A stretch of DNA of 64,000 nucleotides from Bacteroidaceae bacterium (GTDB lineage Bacteria > Bacteroidota > Bacteroidia > Bacteroidales > Bacteroidaceae). This document shows, piece by piece, positions 1 through 10,003 of the stretch; within the stretch, counting starts at the first letter, position 1; every line of letters starts with the position of its first letter. The stretch spans positions 1 to 64,000 of the forward strand of contig JAILRU010000048.1 in NCBI GenBank assembly GCA_024697945.1. Direction: 5' to 3'. The position numbers were made by a program, and so were the translations under genes. Below the pieces are notes generated by a model that searched no databases, was not told where the DNA came from, and saw only the letters and a list, made by a program, of their open reading frames with translations.

Positions 1-900
1 GGTACGCTCTACGCCAGTGCTCTTGTTTCTATAGACGATGCCGCCGTTGGTGACAGCGAGTCCCGTCTCATCTATGAAGTCGCCCAGATTGAGTGAAGCC
101 ACATAGAATTGTTCGGTATAGGGAACATCATCGGCAGTGAGAGTCAGCGTGGATGTGCGGCTGTTGCCAAGGCTGCAATGATGATAAGAGGCGGTCTCGG
201 TACAGGTGGCGGTCAGCGTGTTGCCGCTGGCATTGAACGAGAACGTGTGACCGGGGTCTTCGGGGTCTGGTACTTCCACCTCAACTTCATAGGTGACGGT
301 GATGTAGCCTTTCCCGAATCCGAATTCCGACTGTAGAGACGCATTGTGGCCATCATCCTTAAACATTATTTTCAGAGGATTGCTTTGTGACACCTCGATG
401 CTGCCTTCAAAAGTGGCCGACCTGTTGTAAGCCTGATTATCGCTTGACGGGACATCATAGTCGCTATTGTTTCCCTGCAGATGTAAGAGCGTCGAGGTGT
501 TGGTCTTATCTCGACCGACGTACATTTGAATGCCGCTAGTCACTAATGAGAAATTATTCAATTCCACTTTGGTAACAGTTCCTTCAAGGTTGGTGAATCG
601 CAATTCGCCGTGATTATCAAGAATGTTTCCTCTAAGTTTGGTAGTATTTGCACCGAATGTCGTTGACAGAGAGAAACAGTTGTCACCGTCTTGAATTGTA
701 TTATAGTAATAAAGCCTTTTTCCTTCAGCGTTGAGCAGTGTAAGACTGTTTTCCAACGTTGTCGAACCCGATGCGCCGCCGTCCATCTGCCACGTCGCGG
801 TTCTTGTTTCCTTCACTGTTGCAGCCCACGCTGTCTGCGCCATCGTGAGCACTGCGGCGAGGATGAGGATGAGATTGTATTTCTGTCTTGTCGTTTGCAT
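1..900 (-). CDS. secreted/surface protein, C-terminus beyond window edge (partial)
   Basis: Reverse complement from 900 reads MQTTRQKYNLILILAAVLTMAQTAWAATVKETRTATWQMDGG..., a signal peptide followed by a Ser/Thr/Asn-rich sequence, open to base 1. Absent from the ORF track because it runs off the edge. Confidence 0.75.
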   Translation of the reverse strand, partial: MQTTRQKYNLILILAAVLTMAQTAWAATVKETRTATWQMDGGASGSTTLENSLTLLNAEGKRLYYYNTIQDGDNCFSLSTTFGANTTKLRGNILDNHGELRFTNLEGTVTKVELNNFSLVTSGIQMYVGRDKTNTSTLLHLQGNNSDYDVPSSDNQAYNRSATFEGSIEVSQSNPLKIMFKDDGHNASLQSEFGFGKGYITVTYEVEVEVPDPEDPGHTFSFNASGNTLTATCTETASYHHCSLGNSRTSTLTLTADDVPYTEQFYVASLNLGDFIDETGLAVTNGGIVYRNKSTGVERT

Positions 901-1067
901 TTTCTTTTTAATTGTTTATGTTTTATGGTTTAACTTTATTTGTCCCGTTGGGCATAAAAAACACAGCGGCTTGTTCTGCAATCGTGCAGGACAAGCCGTA
1001 TATCTCTCCATCGCGCGCCGACACAAGTGTCGTCGCTCAATGTCTTTTTAGTCAGTAAGGGGGAAGT

Positions 1068-1133
1068 GTGAGTGAGTGAGTGAGTGAGTGAGTGAGTGAG
1101 TGAGTGAGTGAGTGAGTGAGTGAGTGAGTGAGT
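1068..1133. repeat. tetranucleotide microsatellite (GTGA)x16.5
   Basis: Uninterrupted GTGAGTGA... run read directly. Confidence 0.98.
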
Positions 1134-1266
1134 AATCAAATTTTCGACATCACCAAACATCCGGGCCACTTTTTCATCGCCCTTAACATTATTTAATATA
1201 TATAATATATGTCCCTGATGCTCCATCATCATCCTATCCGTTAATGTCGTTTGGGTGGTGATTGAT

Positions 1267-1542
1267 TTAGAATAGGTCGGAATGTGTGCCGGTGCCTGTG
1301 AACAGAAGTATCAGTTCCGTATCGTTCTGCTCCCAAATCAGGAGCCAGTCGGCTTTCAGGTGACACTCCCATGTGCCGACATATTGTCCAGACAGTTTGT
1401 GAGGACGGTATGTAGCAGGCAACGAACCATTCTCGGCAAGTAGCGCAATTGCATCCTTGAGGAGCTGCATATCGTAGCCGCGCTTCTCACAACGCTTAAG
1501 ATCTTTCTGGAAGCGCTTTGAGGGTACGACTGTGTACTTCAT
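1267..1542 (-). CDS. YafQ/RelE-family type II toxin
   Basis: 91 aa; MKYTVVPSKRFQKDLKRCEKRGYD...LPATYRPHKLSGQYVGTWECHLKADWLLIWEQNDTELILLFTGTGTHSDLF is YafQ-like. Overlaps the upstream gene by 4 bp. Confidence 0.88.
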   Translation of the reverse strand: MKYTVVPSKRFQKDLKRCEKRGYDMQLLKDAIALLAENGSLPATYRPHKLSGQYVGTWECHLKADWLLIWEQNDTELILLFTGTGTHSDLF

Positions 1543-1805
1543 ACGTTGATGCCTAAATCCTTAAACATATCCTCGACAGAATTGTATGCTTTCAATCTGC
1601 CGTGCTTCATGTCCTCATGGGCTTGCTCGATGGATTTCACCACACTATCCTTCAAATAACAGCCTGTCTCCGGATCATAGATACGTGTCTCGGGTGTTGC
1701 CTTTGGTGTGACTTTTGAAACGAACACTCCCAATGCCTGTAGGTACGCCTTCAGAGCCTTGCCGCTGGCAGTGCGCTCATTCAATGTGATTGCATAAGTT
1801 GCCAT
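1539..1805 (-). CDS. cognate antitoxin of the YafQ-like toxin
   Basis: 88 aa small protein directly upstream of and overlapping the toxin gene. Confidence 0.75.
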   Translation of the reverse strand: MATYAITLNERTASGKALKAYLQALGVFVSKVTPKATPETRIYDPETGCYLKDSVVKSIEQAHEDMKHGRLKAYNSVEDMFKDLGINV

Positions 1806-1863
1806 AATATATATATTGTCTTTATTTGTTTTGAATATAGAAAGCCAGGTGTGGAATGTTCCT

Positions 1864-2895
1864 TTATCTGAAGGCGTCGCTCAGGAGTTTCACCTCGATG
1901 GTGGGATTGATGTTCTTATAGAGAATATGATAGACGGTATCGAGGATGGGCATGTTGACATGCAGGTGCTTGTTGATGTTCATCATACACTTCGTGGCAA
2001 AGTATCCCTCGGCAATCATCTCCATCTCTATCTGGGCTGTCTTGACATTGTAGCCCTGCCCTATCATCGTTCCGAAGACACGGTTGCGGCTGAAGTTGGA
2101 ATAACCGGTCACGAGCAGGTCACCCATATAGACGCTGTCGATGATGTTGCGCTCGATGGGATGCACGGTGTTGAGGAAGCGCTCCATCTCCTGAGCTGCA
2201 TTGCTCATGAGGACGGCCTGGAAGTTGTCGCCGTACTTCAGACCGTGACAGATGCCTGCCGCGATGGCATAGACGTTCTTCAGGACACTGGCATACTCGA
2301 TGCCTATGACGTCGCTACTCGTCTTGGCCTTCACGTAATCGCTCGATATCATCTTGACGAAAGCCTTAGCCTTCTCCTGGTCGGCACAGCCTATGGTGAG
2401 ATATGTGAGACGATTGAGGGCTACCTCCTCGGCATGGCTCGGTCCTCCGAGCACCGCGAGGTTCTCCTCAGGTACATTATATATTTGGTTGAAGTAGTCG
2501 GAACAGATGAGGTTCTCGTCGGGCACGATTCCCTTGATGGCTGTCACGATGAACTTGTCGCGCAGACGGACATGAAGCCGCTTGAGGTGTCCCTTCAGAT
2601 AGGGGGACGGCGTGACGAAGATGAGCGTCTGACAGGCTTCCACCACATGGTTGATGTCGCTGTCGAACGTGATGCGGTTCACGTCGAAATGTACGCTGGT
2701 GAGATAGGCGGGATTGTGACCGAGTCGCTTGAAGTCCTCGATGCGGTCGTCCCTGCGGAGATACCACCAGATGTGGTCATTCTTCTCGAGAAGCATCTTG
2801 GCAATCGCCGTTGCCCAGCTGCCACCACCCAGAACTGCTATGTTTCCTAATTCGCTCAATTTGAATTTTGAATTTATAAAATTTGAATTTATCAA
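1864..2895 (-). CDS. gpsA: NAD(P)H-dependent glycerol-3-phosphate dehydrogenase
   Basis: [19 protein letters not shown] Rossmann motif, ...[14 protein letters not shown]..., [11 protein letters not shown]. 4-bp overlap with lysS. Confidence 0.95.
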   Translation of the reverse strand: MINSNFINSKFKLSELGNIAVLGGGSWATAIAKMLLEKNDHIWWYLRRDDRIEDFKRLGHNPAYLTSVHFDVNRITFDSDINHVVEACQTLIFVTPSPYLKGHLKRLHVRLRDKFIVTAIKGIVPDENLICSDYFNQIYNVPEENLAVLGGPSHAEEVALNRLTYLTIGCADQEKAKAFVKMISSDYVKAKTSSDVIGIEYASVLKNVYAIAAGICHGLKYGDNFQAVLMSNAAQEMERFLNTVHPIERNIIDSVYMGDLLVTGYSNFSRNRVFGTMIGQGYNVKTAQIEMEMIAEGYFATKCMMNINKHLHVNMPILDTVYHILYKNINPTIEVKLLSDAFR

Positions 2896-4667
2896 GCTGT
2901 CCAGCTTGCTATTGCCTCTTGTGAGGGCTTTTCGACCTCGAGTTTATACTTCTTGATGATTTCAATAATCTGTTGCTGAATCTTGGCAGGAGCGACGCCT
3001 TGCAGCGTGCTCACCAAGTTGTAGCCAGCCTTACGCAGGATGGGGATGATGTCGGCAGGAACGCCTTTCTCAAGGAAGAGTTCGTCCTTGTCGCGAGGAG
3101 CCTTCACTTCGGGCTTCATCTGCGGGAAGAAGAGGACTTCCTGTATGAAGGGCTTGCCGGTCATGAGCATGGCCAGTCGGTCTATGCCAATGCCGATGCC
3201 GCTGGTGGGAGGCATGCCGTATTGCAGGGCACGCAGGAAGTCGTGGTCGATCACCATTGCCTCATCGTCACCCTTGTCGGCAAGCTTCATCTGCTCGATG
3301 AATCGCTCTTCCTGGTCGATGGGGTCGTTCAGCTCGGAGTAGGCATTGGCGAGCTCCTTGCCGTTCACCATCAGCTCGAAGCGCTCGGTCAAGCCAGGCT
3401 TTGAGCGATGCATCTTGGTGAGGGGAGACATCTCGACAGGATAGTCCGTGATGAAGGTGGGCTGGATGAAGGTGCCCTCGCAAGTCTCACCGAATATCTC
3501 GTCGATGAGCTTGCCTTTGCCCATCGTTTCATCCACCTCTATGCCGAGTTTCTTGGCAACTTCGCGTATCTCTTCCTCACTCATGCCGTCGAGATCATAG
3601 CCCGTCTTCTCCTTGATGGCATCGAGGATGGGCAGACGACGGAAGGGAGCCTTGAAGCTGATGACCTTGCCGTCAATCTCCGTCTCGGGCTTGCCGTTGA
3701 CAGCCACGCAAATCTCCTCGAGAAGCTGCTCTGTGAAGGACATCATCCAGTTGTAGTCCTTGTAGCTGACGTAAAGCTCCATGCATGTGAACTCGGGATT
3801 GTGGTTCTTGTCCATGCCCTCGTTGCGGAAGTTCTTGCCAATCTCATAGACGCCCTCGAAGCCGCCAACGATGAGCCTCTTGAGGTAAAGCTCGGTGGCA
3901 ATACGCATGTACATTGGGATGTTCAGAGCGTTGAAGTGCGTGATGAAAGGACGAGCCGTTGCACCACCTGCGATGGCTTGCAAGGTAGGAGTCTCAACCT
4001 CCGTGTAGCCATGACGGTCGAAGAAAGCACGCATGGTTCGCAGAATAATGCTACGCTTCAGGAAAGTATCCTTAACACCCTCGTTTACGACAAGGTCAAC
4101 ATAGCGTTGACGATAGCGAAGCTCAGGGTCGTCGAAGGAATCATAGACATTCCCCTCTGCATCAGTCTTAACGATAGGCAGAGGTCTCAGACTCTTGGAG
4201 AGCACGGTCAGCTCTTGGGCATGAACGCTTATCTCGCCTGTCTGGGTACGGAACACATAGCCCTTAATGCCGATGAAGTCGCCCAGGTCGAGCAACTTCT
4301 TGAAGACGGTATTGTAGAGGGTCGTGTCCTCACCGTTTGCCAAAGCGTCCCTCGTTACATACACCTGTATTCTTCCCTTACTGTCCTGCAACTCTGCAAA
4401 GGCAGCTTTGCCCATGATACGCTTCGACATGATGCGGCCTGCGATGCAGACATTCTGGCTGTTTTCGGGTGTTGCCGTTTCACGTATGTCTTTACCCTCC
4501 TCGTCCTTGCCTATGATGGGCAGGTCAACGAAGTTCTCTTTGATTTCTGTACTAAAGGCATTGGTTGGATACTCAGCAGCAGGGTATGGGTCAATCCCCA
4601 AGTCACGCAGTTGCTGCAAGTTGTTGCGACGGATAATCTCCTGTTCGCTCAGTTCAAGTATGTTCAT
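2892..4667 (-). CDS. lysS: lysyl-tRNA synthetase (class II)
   Basis: Class II motifs: [47 protein letters not shown]. Confidence 0.97.
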   Translation of the reverse strand: MNILELSEQEIIRRNNLQQLRDLGIDPYPAAEYPTNAFSTEIKENFVDLPIIGKDEEGKDIRETATPENSQNVCIAGRIMSKRIMGKAAFAELQDSKGRIQVYVTRDALANGEDTTLYNTVFKKLLDLGDFIGIKGYVFRTQTGEISVHAQELTVLSKSLRPLPIVKTDAEGNVYDSFDDPELRYRQRYVDLVVNEGVKDTFLKRSIILRTMRAFFDRHGYTEVETPTLQAIAGGATARPFITHFNALNIPMYMRIATELYLKRLIVGGFEGVYEIGKNFRNEGMDKNHNPEFTCMELYVSYKDYNWMMSFTEQLLEEICVAVNGKPETEIDGKVISFKAPFRRLPILDAIKEKTGYDLDGMSEEEIREVAKKLGIEVDETMGKGKLIDEIFGETCEGTFIQPTFITDYPVEMSPLTKMHRSKPGLTERFELMVNGKELANAYSELNDPIDQEERFIEQMKLADKGDDEAMVIDHDFLRALQYGMPPTSGIGIGIDRLAMLMTGKPFIQEVLFFPQMKPEVKAPRDKDELFLEKGVPADIIPILRKAGYNLVSTLQGVAPAKIQQQIIEIIKKYKLEVEKPSQEAIASWTA

Positions 4668-4749
4668 CGAATCAATTTACGATTTACTGTTGACAATTTA
4701 TTATGTTATGAATTCCGGAATTATATTCCAACATTCAAATTCGCGGGTG

Positions 4750-4757
4750 CAAATTTA
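4750..4757 (-). promoter_or_regulatory. putative -7 box (TAAATTTG) for lysS
   Basis: Matches the Bacteroidota TAnnTTTG consensus, minus strand, upstream of lysS. Confidence 0.45.
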
Positions 4758-4833
4758 CGACATATAATTCAAAATTCAAAATTAAGAAATTCAAATTTAT
4801 ATTATTTTGAACGTAAATGGACTTCGAATTCAG

Positions 4834-4896
4834 AAATAAAAAGAAAAACTTTTGTTTTCCTTTTGTATTTAGCTCGCTTATTTGTATCTTTGCACG
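4834..4896 (+). promoter_or_regulatory. promoter block upstream of purH, -7 box TATCTTTG at 4885-4892; duplicated at 14619-14679
   Basis: AAATAAAAAGAAAAACTTTTGTTTTCCTTTTGTATTTAGCTCGCTTATTTGTATCTTTGCAC. Confidence 0.7.
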
Positions 4897-4972
4897 CACA
4901 AATCATCCCCTCCCCCTAAATTCACCCAAGGAGAGGGGAAAATATCTATGAATAAAATAAGAACTAAATAAT

Positions 4973-5566
4973 ATGGAAACAAGGAAAATAAAGCGTGCGT
5001 TGGTGTCCGTCTTTCATAAGGACGGTCTGGAGGAAATCCTTCGCACTCTGCATGCTCAGGGTGTTGAACTGCTCTCTACCGGCGGCACTCAGGCCTTCAT
5101 CGAGAGTCTCGGCATCCCCTGCAGGAAGGTGGAGGACGTCACCACCTACCCCAGCATCCTGGGCGGTCGCGTCAAGACCTTGCACCCGAAAGTGTTTGGT
5201 GGCATTCTGGGACGGCGTGAGAACGAAGGCGACCAACAACAGATGCAGCAGTACGACATACCAGCTATCGACCTCGTCATAGTGGACCTTTACCCCTTCG
5301 AGGACACAGTGGCAGCAGGTGCAAGCCAGGCTGATATCATCGAAAAGATAGACATTGGCGGCATCAGCCTCATCCGAGCTGCCGCGAAGAACTTCCGCGA
5401 TGTCATCATCGTACCCTCCAAGGCCGAATATGCTCCCCTACTCGACCTTTTGAAAAAGCAAGGTGCTCAAAGCGAGATTGAAGACCGCAAGTGGTTCGCC
5501 ACAAAAGCCTTCGGTGTTAGCAGCCACTATGACACAGCAATACATGCATGGTTTTCAAAAAATTGA
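4973..5566 (+). CDS. purH: IMP cyclohydrolase domain of PurH; no AICAR transformylase domain
   Basis: 197 aa; LVSVFHKDGLEEI, STGGTQAFIES, GGRVKTLHPKVFGGIL, IDIGGISLIRAAAKN. Ends at HYDTAIHAWFSKN where full-length PurH would continue. Confidence 0.88.
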   Translation: METRKIKRALVSVFHKDGLEEILRTLHAQGVELLSTGGTQAFIESLGIPCRKVEDVTTYPSILGGRVKTLHPKVFGGILGRRENEGDQQQMQQYDIPAIDLVIVDLYPFEDTVAAGASQADIIEKIDIGGISLIRAAAKNFRDVIIVPSKAEYAPLLDLLKKQGAQSEIEDRKWFATKAFGVSSHYDTAIHAWFSKN

Positions 5567-5689
5567 AAAGGTGGAAAGGTGAAAAGGTGAAAAGGTAAAA
5601 GATTTATTCGAAATCTCGAAATAACGAAATTTCGAAATATCGTCAAAAAGGAATTTAAATTGTAAAATCGTAAAATTGTCAAATTATAT

Positions 5690-6709
5690 ATGAACTGGTT
5701 TTCCCTTAACAAAGAAATAGCGATGGACCTGGGAACGGCCAACACCATCATCATCTGCGATGGTAAGATAGTCGTTGACGAGCCCAGTGTAGTAGCGCTT
5801 GACCGCCGCACAGAGCGCATGATTGCCGTTGGTGACAAAGCCAAGATGATGTACGAAAAGACCAATCCGGACATCCGCACCATCCGTCCCCTTCGTGATG
5901 GTGTCATTGCAGACTTCAATGCTTGCGAGCAGATGATGCGCGGTCTCATCAAGATGGTGCATTCAGGAAATCGCCTCTTCTCTCCCTCGCTGAAGATGGT
6001 CATTGGTGTTCCCAGTGGAAGTACTGAGGTGGAGCTTCGTGCTGTCCGTGACAGTGCTGAGCATGCAGGAGGCCGTGAGGTCTATCTCATCTTCGAACCT
6101 ATGGCAGCAGCCATCGGCATTGGTCTCGATGTCCTTGCACCTGAAGGCAACATGATTGTTGATATTGGTGGTGGTAGCACCGAGATTGCCGTCATCTCAC
6201 TGGGTGGTATAGTAGCAGACAAGAGTCTCCGCATTGCTGGTGATGAATTGACCTCAGACATCCAGGAGTACATGAGCCGCCAGCACAACGTCAAGGTCAG
6301 CGAACGCATGGCAGAACGCATCAAGATTCACGTCGGTGCTGCTATGGCAGACTTGGGTGAAGATGCTCCAGAGGACTATGTGGTTCATGGTCCTAACCGC
6401 ATCACAGCACTCCCGATGGAGGTTCCTGTGTGCTATCAGGAGATTGCCCACTGCCTGGAGAAGACTATCGCAAAAATTGAGACTGCTGTTCTCAGTGCAC
6501 TTGAAGAGACTCCGCCAGAACTCTATGCCGATATCGTGAAGAATGGTATATGGCTGACAGGCGGAGGTGCCCTGCTCAGAGGTCTTGCAAGGCGTCTGAC
6601 GGAGAAAATCAACATTGAGTTCCATGTGGCCGAAGACCCGTTGCACAGTGTTGCAAAAGGTACCGGAGTTGCCCTGAAAAATATCAACAACTTCGCCTTC
6701 CTGATGTAA
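5690..6709 (+). CDS. mreB: rod shape-determining protein MreB
   Basis: LNKEIAMDLGTANTIIICDGKIVVDEPSVVA, GGGSTEIAVISLGG. Confidence 0.97.
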   Translation: MNWFSLNKEIAMDLGTANTIIICDGKIVVDEPSVVALDRRTERMIAVGDKAKMMYEKTNPDIRTIRPLRDGVIADFNACEQMMRGLIKMVHSGNRLFSPSLKMVIGVPSGSTEVELRAVRDSAEHAGGREVYLIFEPMAAAIGIGLDVLAPEGNMIVDIGGGSTEIAVISLGGIVADKSLRIAGDELTSDIQEYMSRQHNVKVSERMAERIKIHVGAAMADLGEDAPEDYVVHGPNRITALPMEVPVCYQEIAHCLEKTIAKIETAVLSALEETPPELYADIVKNGIWLTGGGALLRGLARRLTEKINIEFHVAEDPLHSVAKGTGVALKNINNFAFLM

Positions 6710-6711
6710 TC

Positions 6712-7566
6712 GTGCACGATTTTATCGAGCGCATAAAAGCCTATGTCCACTGGGCCATCTTCCTCATCCTGGAAGTGCTCAGTGGATTCCTGCTTTTCCA
6801 ATATAACCATTACCAAGGCAGTGTCTGGTTCACTCAGGCCAACATCGCCAGTGCTATGGTGCATGAATGGGAAGAGGAAGCACTCTCATACCTGAGAATG
6901 CCTGCTGAGAATGCCGCCCTCACTCGCAGGAACGTCATCCTGCAACAACAGAACGACTTGCTGAGACATGAACTTGCTTTAATTGAAGTTAAGAATGAAG
7001 GATCAAGAGTGAAGAAGAAAAGTTACTCTGATTCTCTTCGCTCTTCTCTCGACAGCTCTTCCATGATTCCGGCAAAAATCATCGACAACAGCGTCAGAAG
7101 GAGGGACAACATGCTGGTCATTGACGTCGGTAGTAACGATGGTGTTGCTCCTGAGATGGGTGTTGTAAGCGGGACAGGTGTAGTCGGCATCATCAGCGAA
7201 GTCACTGCACATCATGCCCTCGTTATGTCCATTCTCAACAGCCACAGCAGTATCAGTTGTCGGTTGCGAGGAACAGAATACTTCGGCTACCTCAAGTGGA
7301 AAGGCGGCAGGCCATTAAGAGCCTGCATGGATGATGTACCCCGCCATGCACACATCCAGAAAGGCGATGTCGTAGAGACAAGCGGCTTCAGCAATGTCTT
7401 CCCTGCAGGCATCTTCCTTGGGAAAGTGGCGGAAATCAAGAACAGCAGTGACGGTCTGGCCTACGAGCTTGAAATCCTCCTGAGCACAGACCTGGCCAAC
7501 ATCAGGCACGTCAACGTTATCAAGAATCACAGCAAAGAAGAACTCGACTCCCTTCTGTCAAAATGA
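6712..7566 (+). CDS. mreC: rod shape-determining protein MreC (GTG start)
   Basis: Position in cluster; coiled coil then IDVGSNDGVAPEMGVVSGTGVVGIISEVTAHHALV. Confidence 0.93.
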   Translation: MHDFIERIKAYVHWAIFLILEVLSGFLLFQYNHYQGSVWFTQANIASAMVHEWEEEALSYLRMPAENAALTRRNVILQQQNDLLRHELALIEVKNEGSRVKKKSYSDSLRSSLDSSSMIPAKIIDNSVRRRDNMLVIDVGSNDGVAPEMGVVSGTGVVGIISEVTAHHALVMSILNSHSSISCRLRGTEYFGYLKWKGGRPLRACMDDVPRHAHIQKGDVVETSGFSNVFPAGIFLGKVAEIKNSSDGLAYELEILLSTDLANIRHVNVIKNHSKEELDSLLSK

Positions 7567-8069
7567 TAGTTACATTTCTAAAACGCTTAGCATGGGCATT
7601 GTTGCTGCTTCTGGTACAGGTGCTCATTCTCGACAAGGTTCATCCCTGGGGGTATGGAGCGCCCTTGCTGTGTCCGCTTATTGTTATCACCCTGCCCCTT
7701 GGGACATCTCGCACAGAAGCCTTGCTATGGGGATTTTGCGTAGGACTCGTTGCAGACATCTTTGCTGGCACCCCTGGCATCAGTTCCGCAGCCCTGACCC
7801 TCATAGCATTCATACAGCCGCCTTTGTTAGAGCTCATGGCTCCCCGCGACTCCGAAGAACAACTGCATCCATCCTTCTCTGAGATGGGACGTTGGAATCA
7901 CTTCCAGTTCATTGCCCTGCTGCTGCTGCTCCATCATGTAGTGTACTTTGCCCTCGAGGGATTCTCCTATTTCTTCCTCGAGGATATTGCCATCAGCATG
8001 GGAGTGAGCTATGCCGCATCCCTGATACTGATTATACTGGTAGAACACGTCCGTGGGAAAGAAAAGTGA
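7563..8069 (+). CDS. mreD: rod shape-determining protein MreD
   Basis: 168 aa hydrophobic protein between mreC and the PBP2 gene. Confidence 0.85.
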   Translation: MIVTFLKRLAWALLLLLVQVLILDKVHPWGYGAPLLCPLIVITLPLGTSRTEALLWGFCVGLVADIFAGTPGISSAALTLIAFIQPPLLELMAPRDSEEQLHPSFSEMGRWNHFQFIALLLLLHHVVYFALEGFSYFFLEDIAISMGVSYAASLILIILVEHVRGKEK

Positions 8070-8110
8070 AGAGTGAAGGATTTGCCACAGCCGTAAATGG
8101 TTAATGTTCA

Positions 8111-10003
8111 ATGAAAGCTGAGAACAACTACGAACTTGAGAAGCGTAAATACGTGATTGGCGGTGCAGCAGTGGTCATCATCATTGTCTATCTGCTTCGT
8201 CTCTTCACGTTGCAACTGCTCAGCGAAGACTTCAAGGTGAGTGCAGACTCCAATGCTTTCCTGAAGCGCATACAGTATCCTGCCCGAGGTGCCATATCAG
8301 ACCGCAATGGCAAACTGCTCGTTTACAACCAACCGGCTTACGACGTGATGGTCACCATGATAGAACAAGTGGGTGTTGATACCCTGGACCTTTGTGAGAG
8401 TCTCGACATCACTCGAGAATGGTACGAGCACAGAATGGAAGAGATAAAAGACAGAAAGCGCAACCCAGGTTACAGTTCCTACACACAGCAGCTCTTCATG
8501 AGCCAGCTCTCCACAGAAGAGTTCAGCCGGTTCCAGGAGAAACTCTTCCGCTTCCCTGGCTTCTACATTCGTAAGCGTAGTATCCGTCAATACAACTATC
8601 CCAATGCTGCTCATCTACTTGGTGATGTAGGAGAGGTTGGGCCCGAAGACATAGAAGCTGATAAATACTACCGTAGTGGAGACTACATTGGCAAACTTGG
8701 GGTAGAACGCTCATACGAGACTGTGCTACGTGGGGAGAAAGGCATGGAGATTCTCTTGAGAGATGCCAAGGGACGCATCAAAGGGCGCTATCAGAACGGC
8801 AAATTCGACCGTGCTCCTATCCCTGGACGCAACCTGACGATGAGCATAGACATTGAGTTGCAAGCCCTTGGTGAGCGCTTGATGAAAGGCAAACTGGGCA
8901 GCATTGTTGCCATAGAGCCAAGCACAGGCGAAGTGCTGTGTATGGTGTCAAGTCCTACATACGACCCACGCATCATGATTGGCAGACAGCGAGGAAAAAG
9001 TCAGAAACAACTTGCCAAAGACCCACACAAGCCGCTTCTCAATCGTGCCATCATGGGACAATACCCACCAGGCTCTACCTTCAAGACGAGTCAGGCGCTT
9101 ACATACCTGCAGGAGGGCATCATCACTCCAGCTACAGCCTTCCCTTGCAGCCGAGGATTCCATTTCAGGGGACTTACGGTAGGCTGTCACGGACATGGCT
9201 CCCCTCTGCCCCTTGTTCCTGCCATTGCCACCTCATGCAACGGTTACTTCTGCTGGGGACTCTACTACATGTTCGGCAACAGAAGCAAGTACAAGACAGT
9301 ACAAGATGCCATGACGACATGGAAGGACTACATGGTCAGCATGGGATTCGGCTACAAGCTTGGCATCGACCTGCCAGGCGAGAAGCGCGGCATGATTCCT
9401 AATGCAAAGTACTATGACAAAGCATATAAGAAGAGCTGGAGCGGCCTAACTGTCATCAGCATCAGTATCGGACAGGGAGAGGTCAACCTCACACCTTTGC
9501 AGATTGCAAACCTTGGTGCAACTATCGCAAACCGAGGCTATTACATCGTTCCACACGTCATCAAGGAGGTACAGGGCATGCCCCTCGACACGCTCTACAC
9601 AAAGAAGCACTACACGAAGGTTGACCGGCATCACTATGAGACTGTTGTGGCAGGCATGCGTCAGGCTGTACTGGGAGGAACTTGCCGCGTTGCCAACACC
9701 TCCTTCTATGAAGTCTGCGGCAAGACAGGTACTGCTCAGAACCCTCACGGACAGGACCATAGTGTCTTCATGGGATTTGCTCCTCGAGAAGACCCAAAGA
9801 TTGCTATCTGTGTCTATGTGGAGAACGGAAGCTGGGGAGCAACATACGGTGTCCCCATCGGAGCACTCATGATGGAGCAGTACATCAACGGCAAGCTCTC
9901 CGAGGCAAGTCAAACCCGTGCCACAGAGTTTGAGAACAAGCATCTTTATCGTGTGGACAATGGACCACAGACAATAGTCAACAGTCAGAATGAAAAACTC
10001 TAA
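8111..10003 (+). CDS. mrdA: penicillin-binding protein 2
   Basis: Transpeptidase motifs: PPGSTFKTSQA (SxxK), CGKTGTAQNPHGQDHS (KTG). Confidence 0.96.
   Translation: MKAENNYELEKRKYVIGGAAVVIIIVYLLRLFTLQLLSEDFKVSADSNAFLKRIQYPARGAISDRNGKLLVYNQPAYDVMVTMIEQVGVDTLDLCESLDITREWYEHRMEEIKDRKRNPGYSSYTQQLFMSQLSTEEFSRFQEKLFRFPGFYIRKRSIRQYNYPNAAHLLGDVGEVGPEDIEADKYYRSGDYIGKLGVERSYETVLRGEKGMEILLRDAKGRIKGRYQNGKFDRAPIPGRNLTMSIDIELQALGERLMKGKLGSIVAIEPSTGEVLCMVSSPTYDPRIMIGRQRGKSQKQLAKDPHKPLLNRAIMGQYPPGSTFKTSQALTYLQEGIITPATAFPCSRGFHFRGLTVGCHGHGSPLPLVPAIATSCNGYFCWGLYYMFGNRSKYKTVQDAMTTWKDYMVSMGFGYKLGIDLPGEKRGMIPNAKYYDKAYKKSWSGLTVISISIGQGEVNLTPLQIANLGATIANRGYYIVPHVIKEVQGMPLDTLYTKKHYTKVDRHHYETVVAGMRQAVLGGTCRVANTSFYEVCGKTGTAQNPHGQDHSVFMGFAPREDPKIAICVYVENGSWGATYGVPIGALMMEQYINGKLSEASQTRATEFENKHLYRVDNGPQTIVNSQNEKL

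Noticed and set aside
1816-2850. 344-aa + strand ORF antisense to gpsA
   Set aside because: Shadow of gpsA.
3408-4919. 503-aa + strand ORF antisense to lysS
   Set aside because: Shadow ORF: the minus strand carries an unambiguous LysS. The antisense translation has no recognisable motifs and follows codon bias of the real gene.
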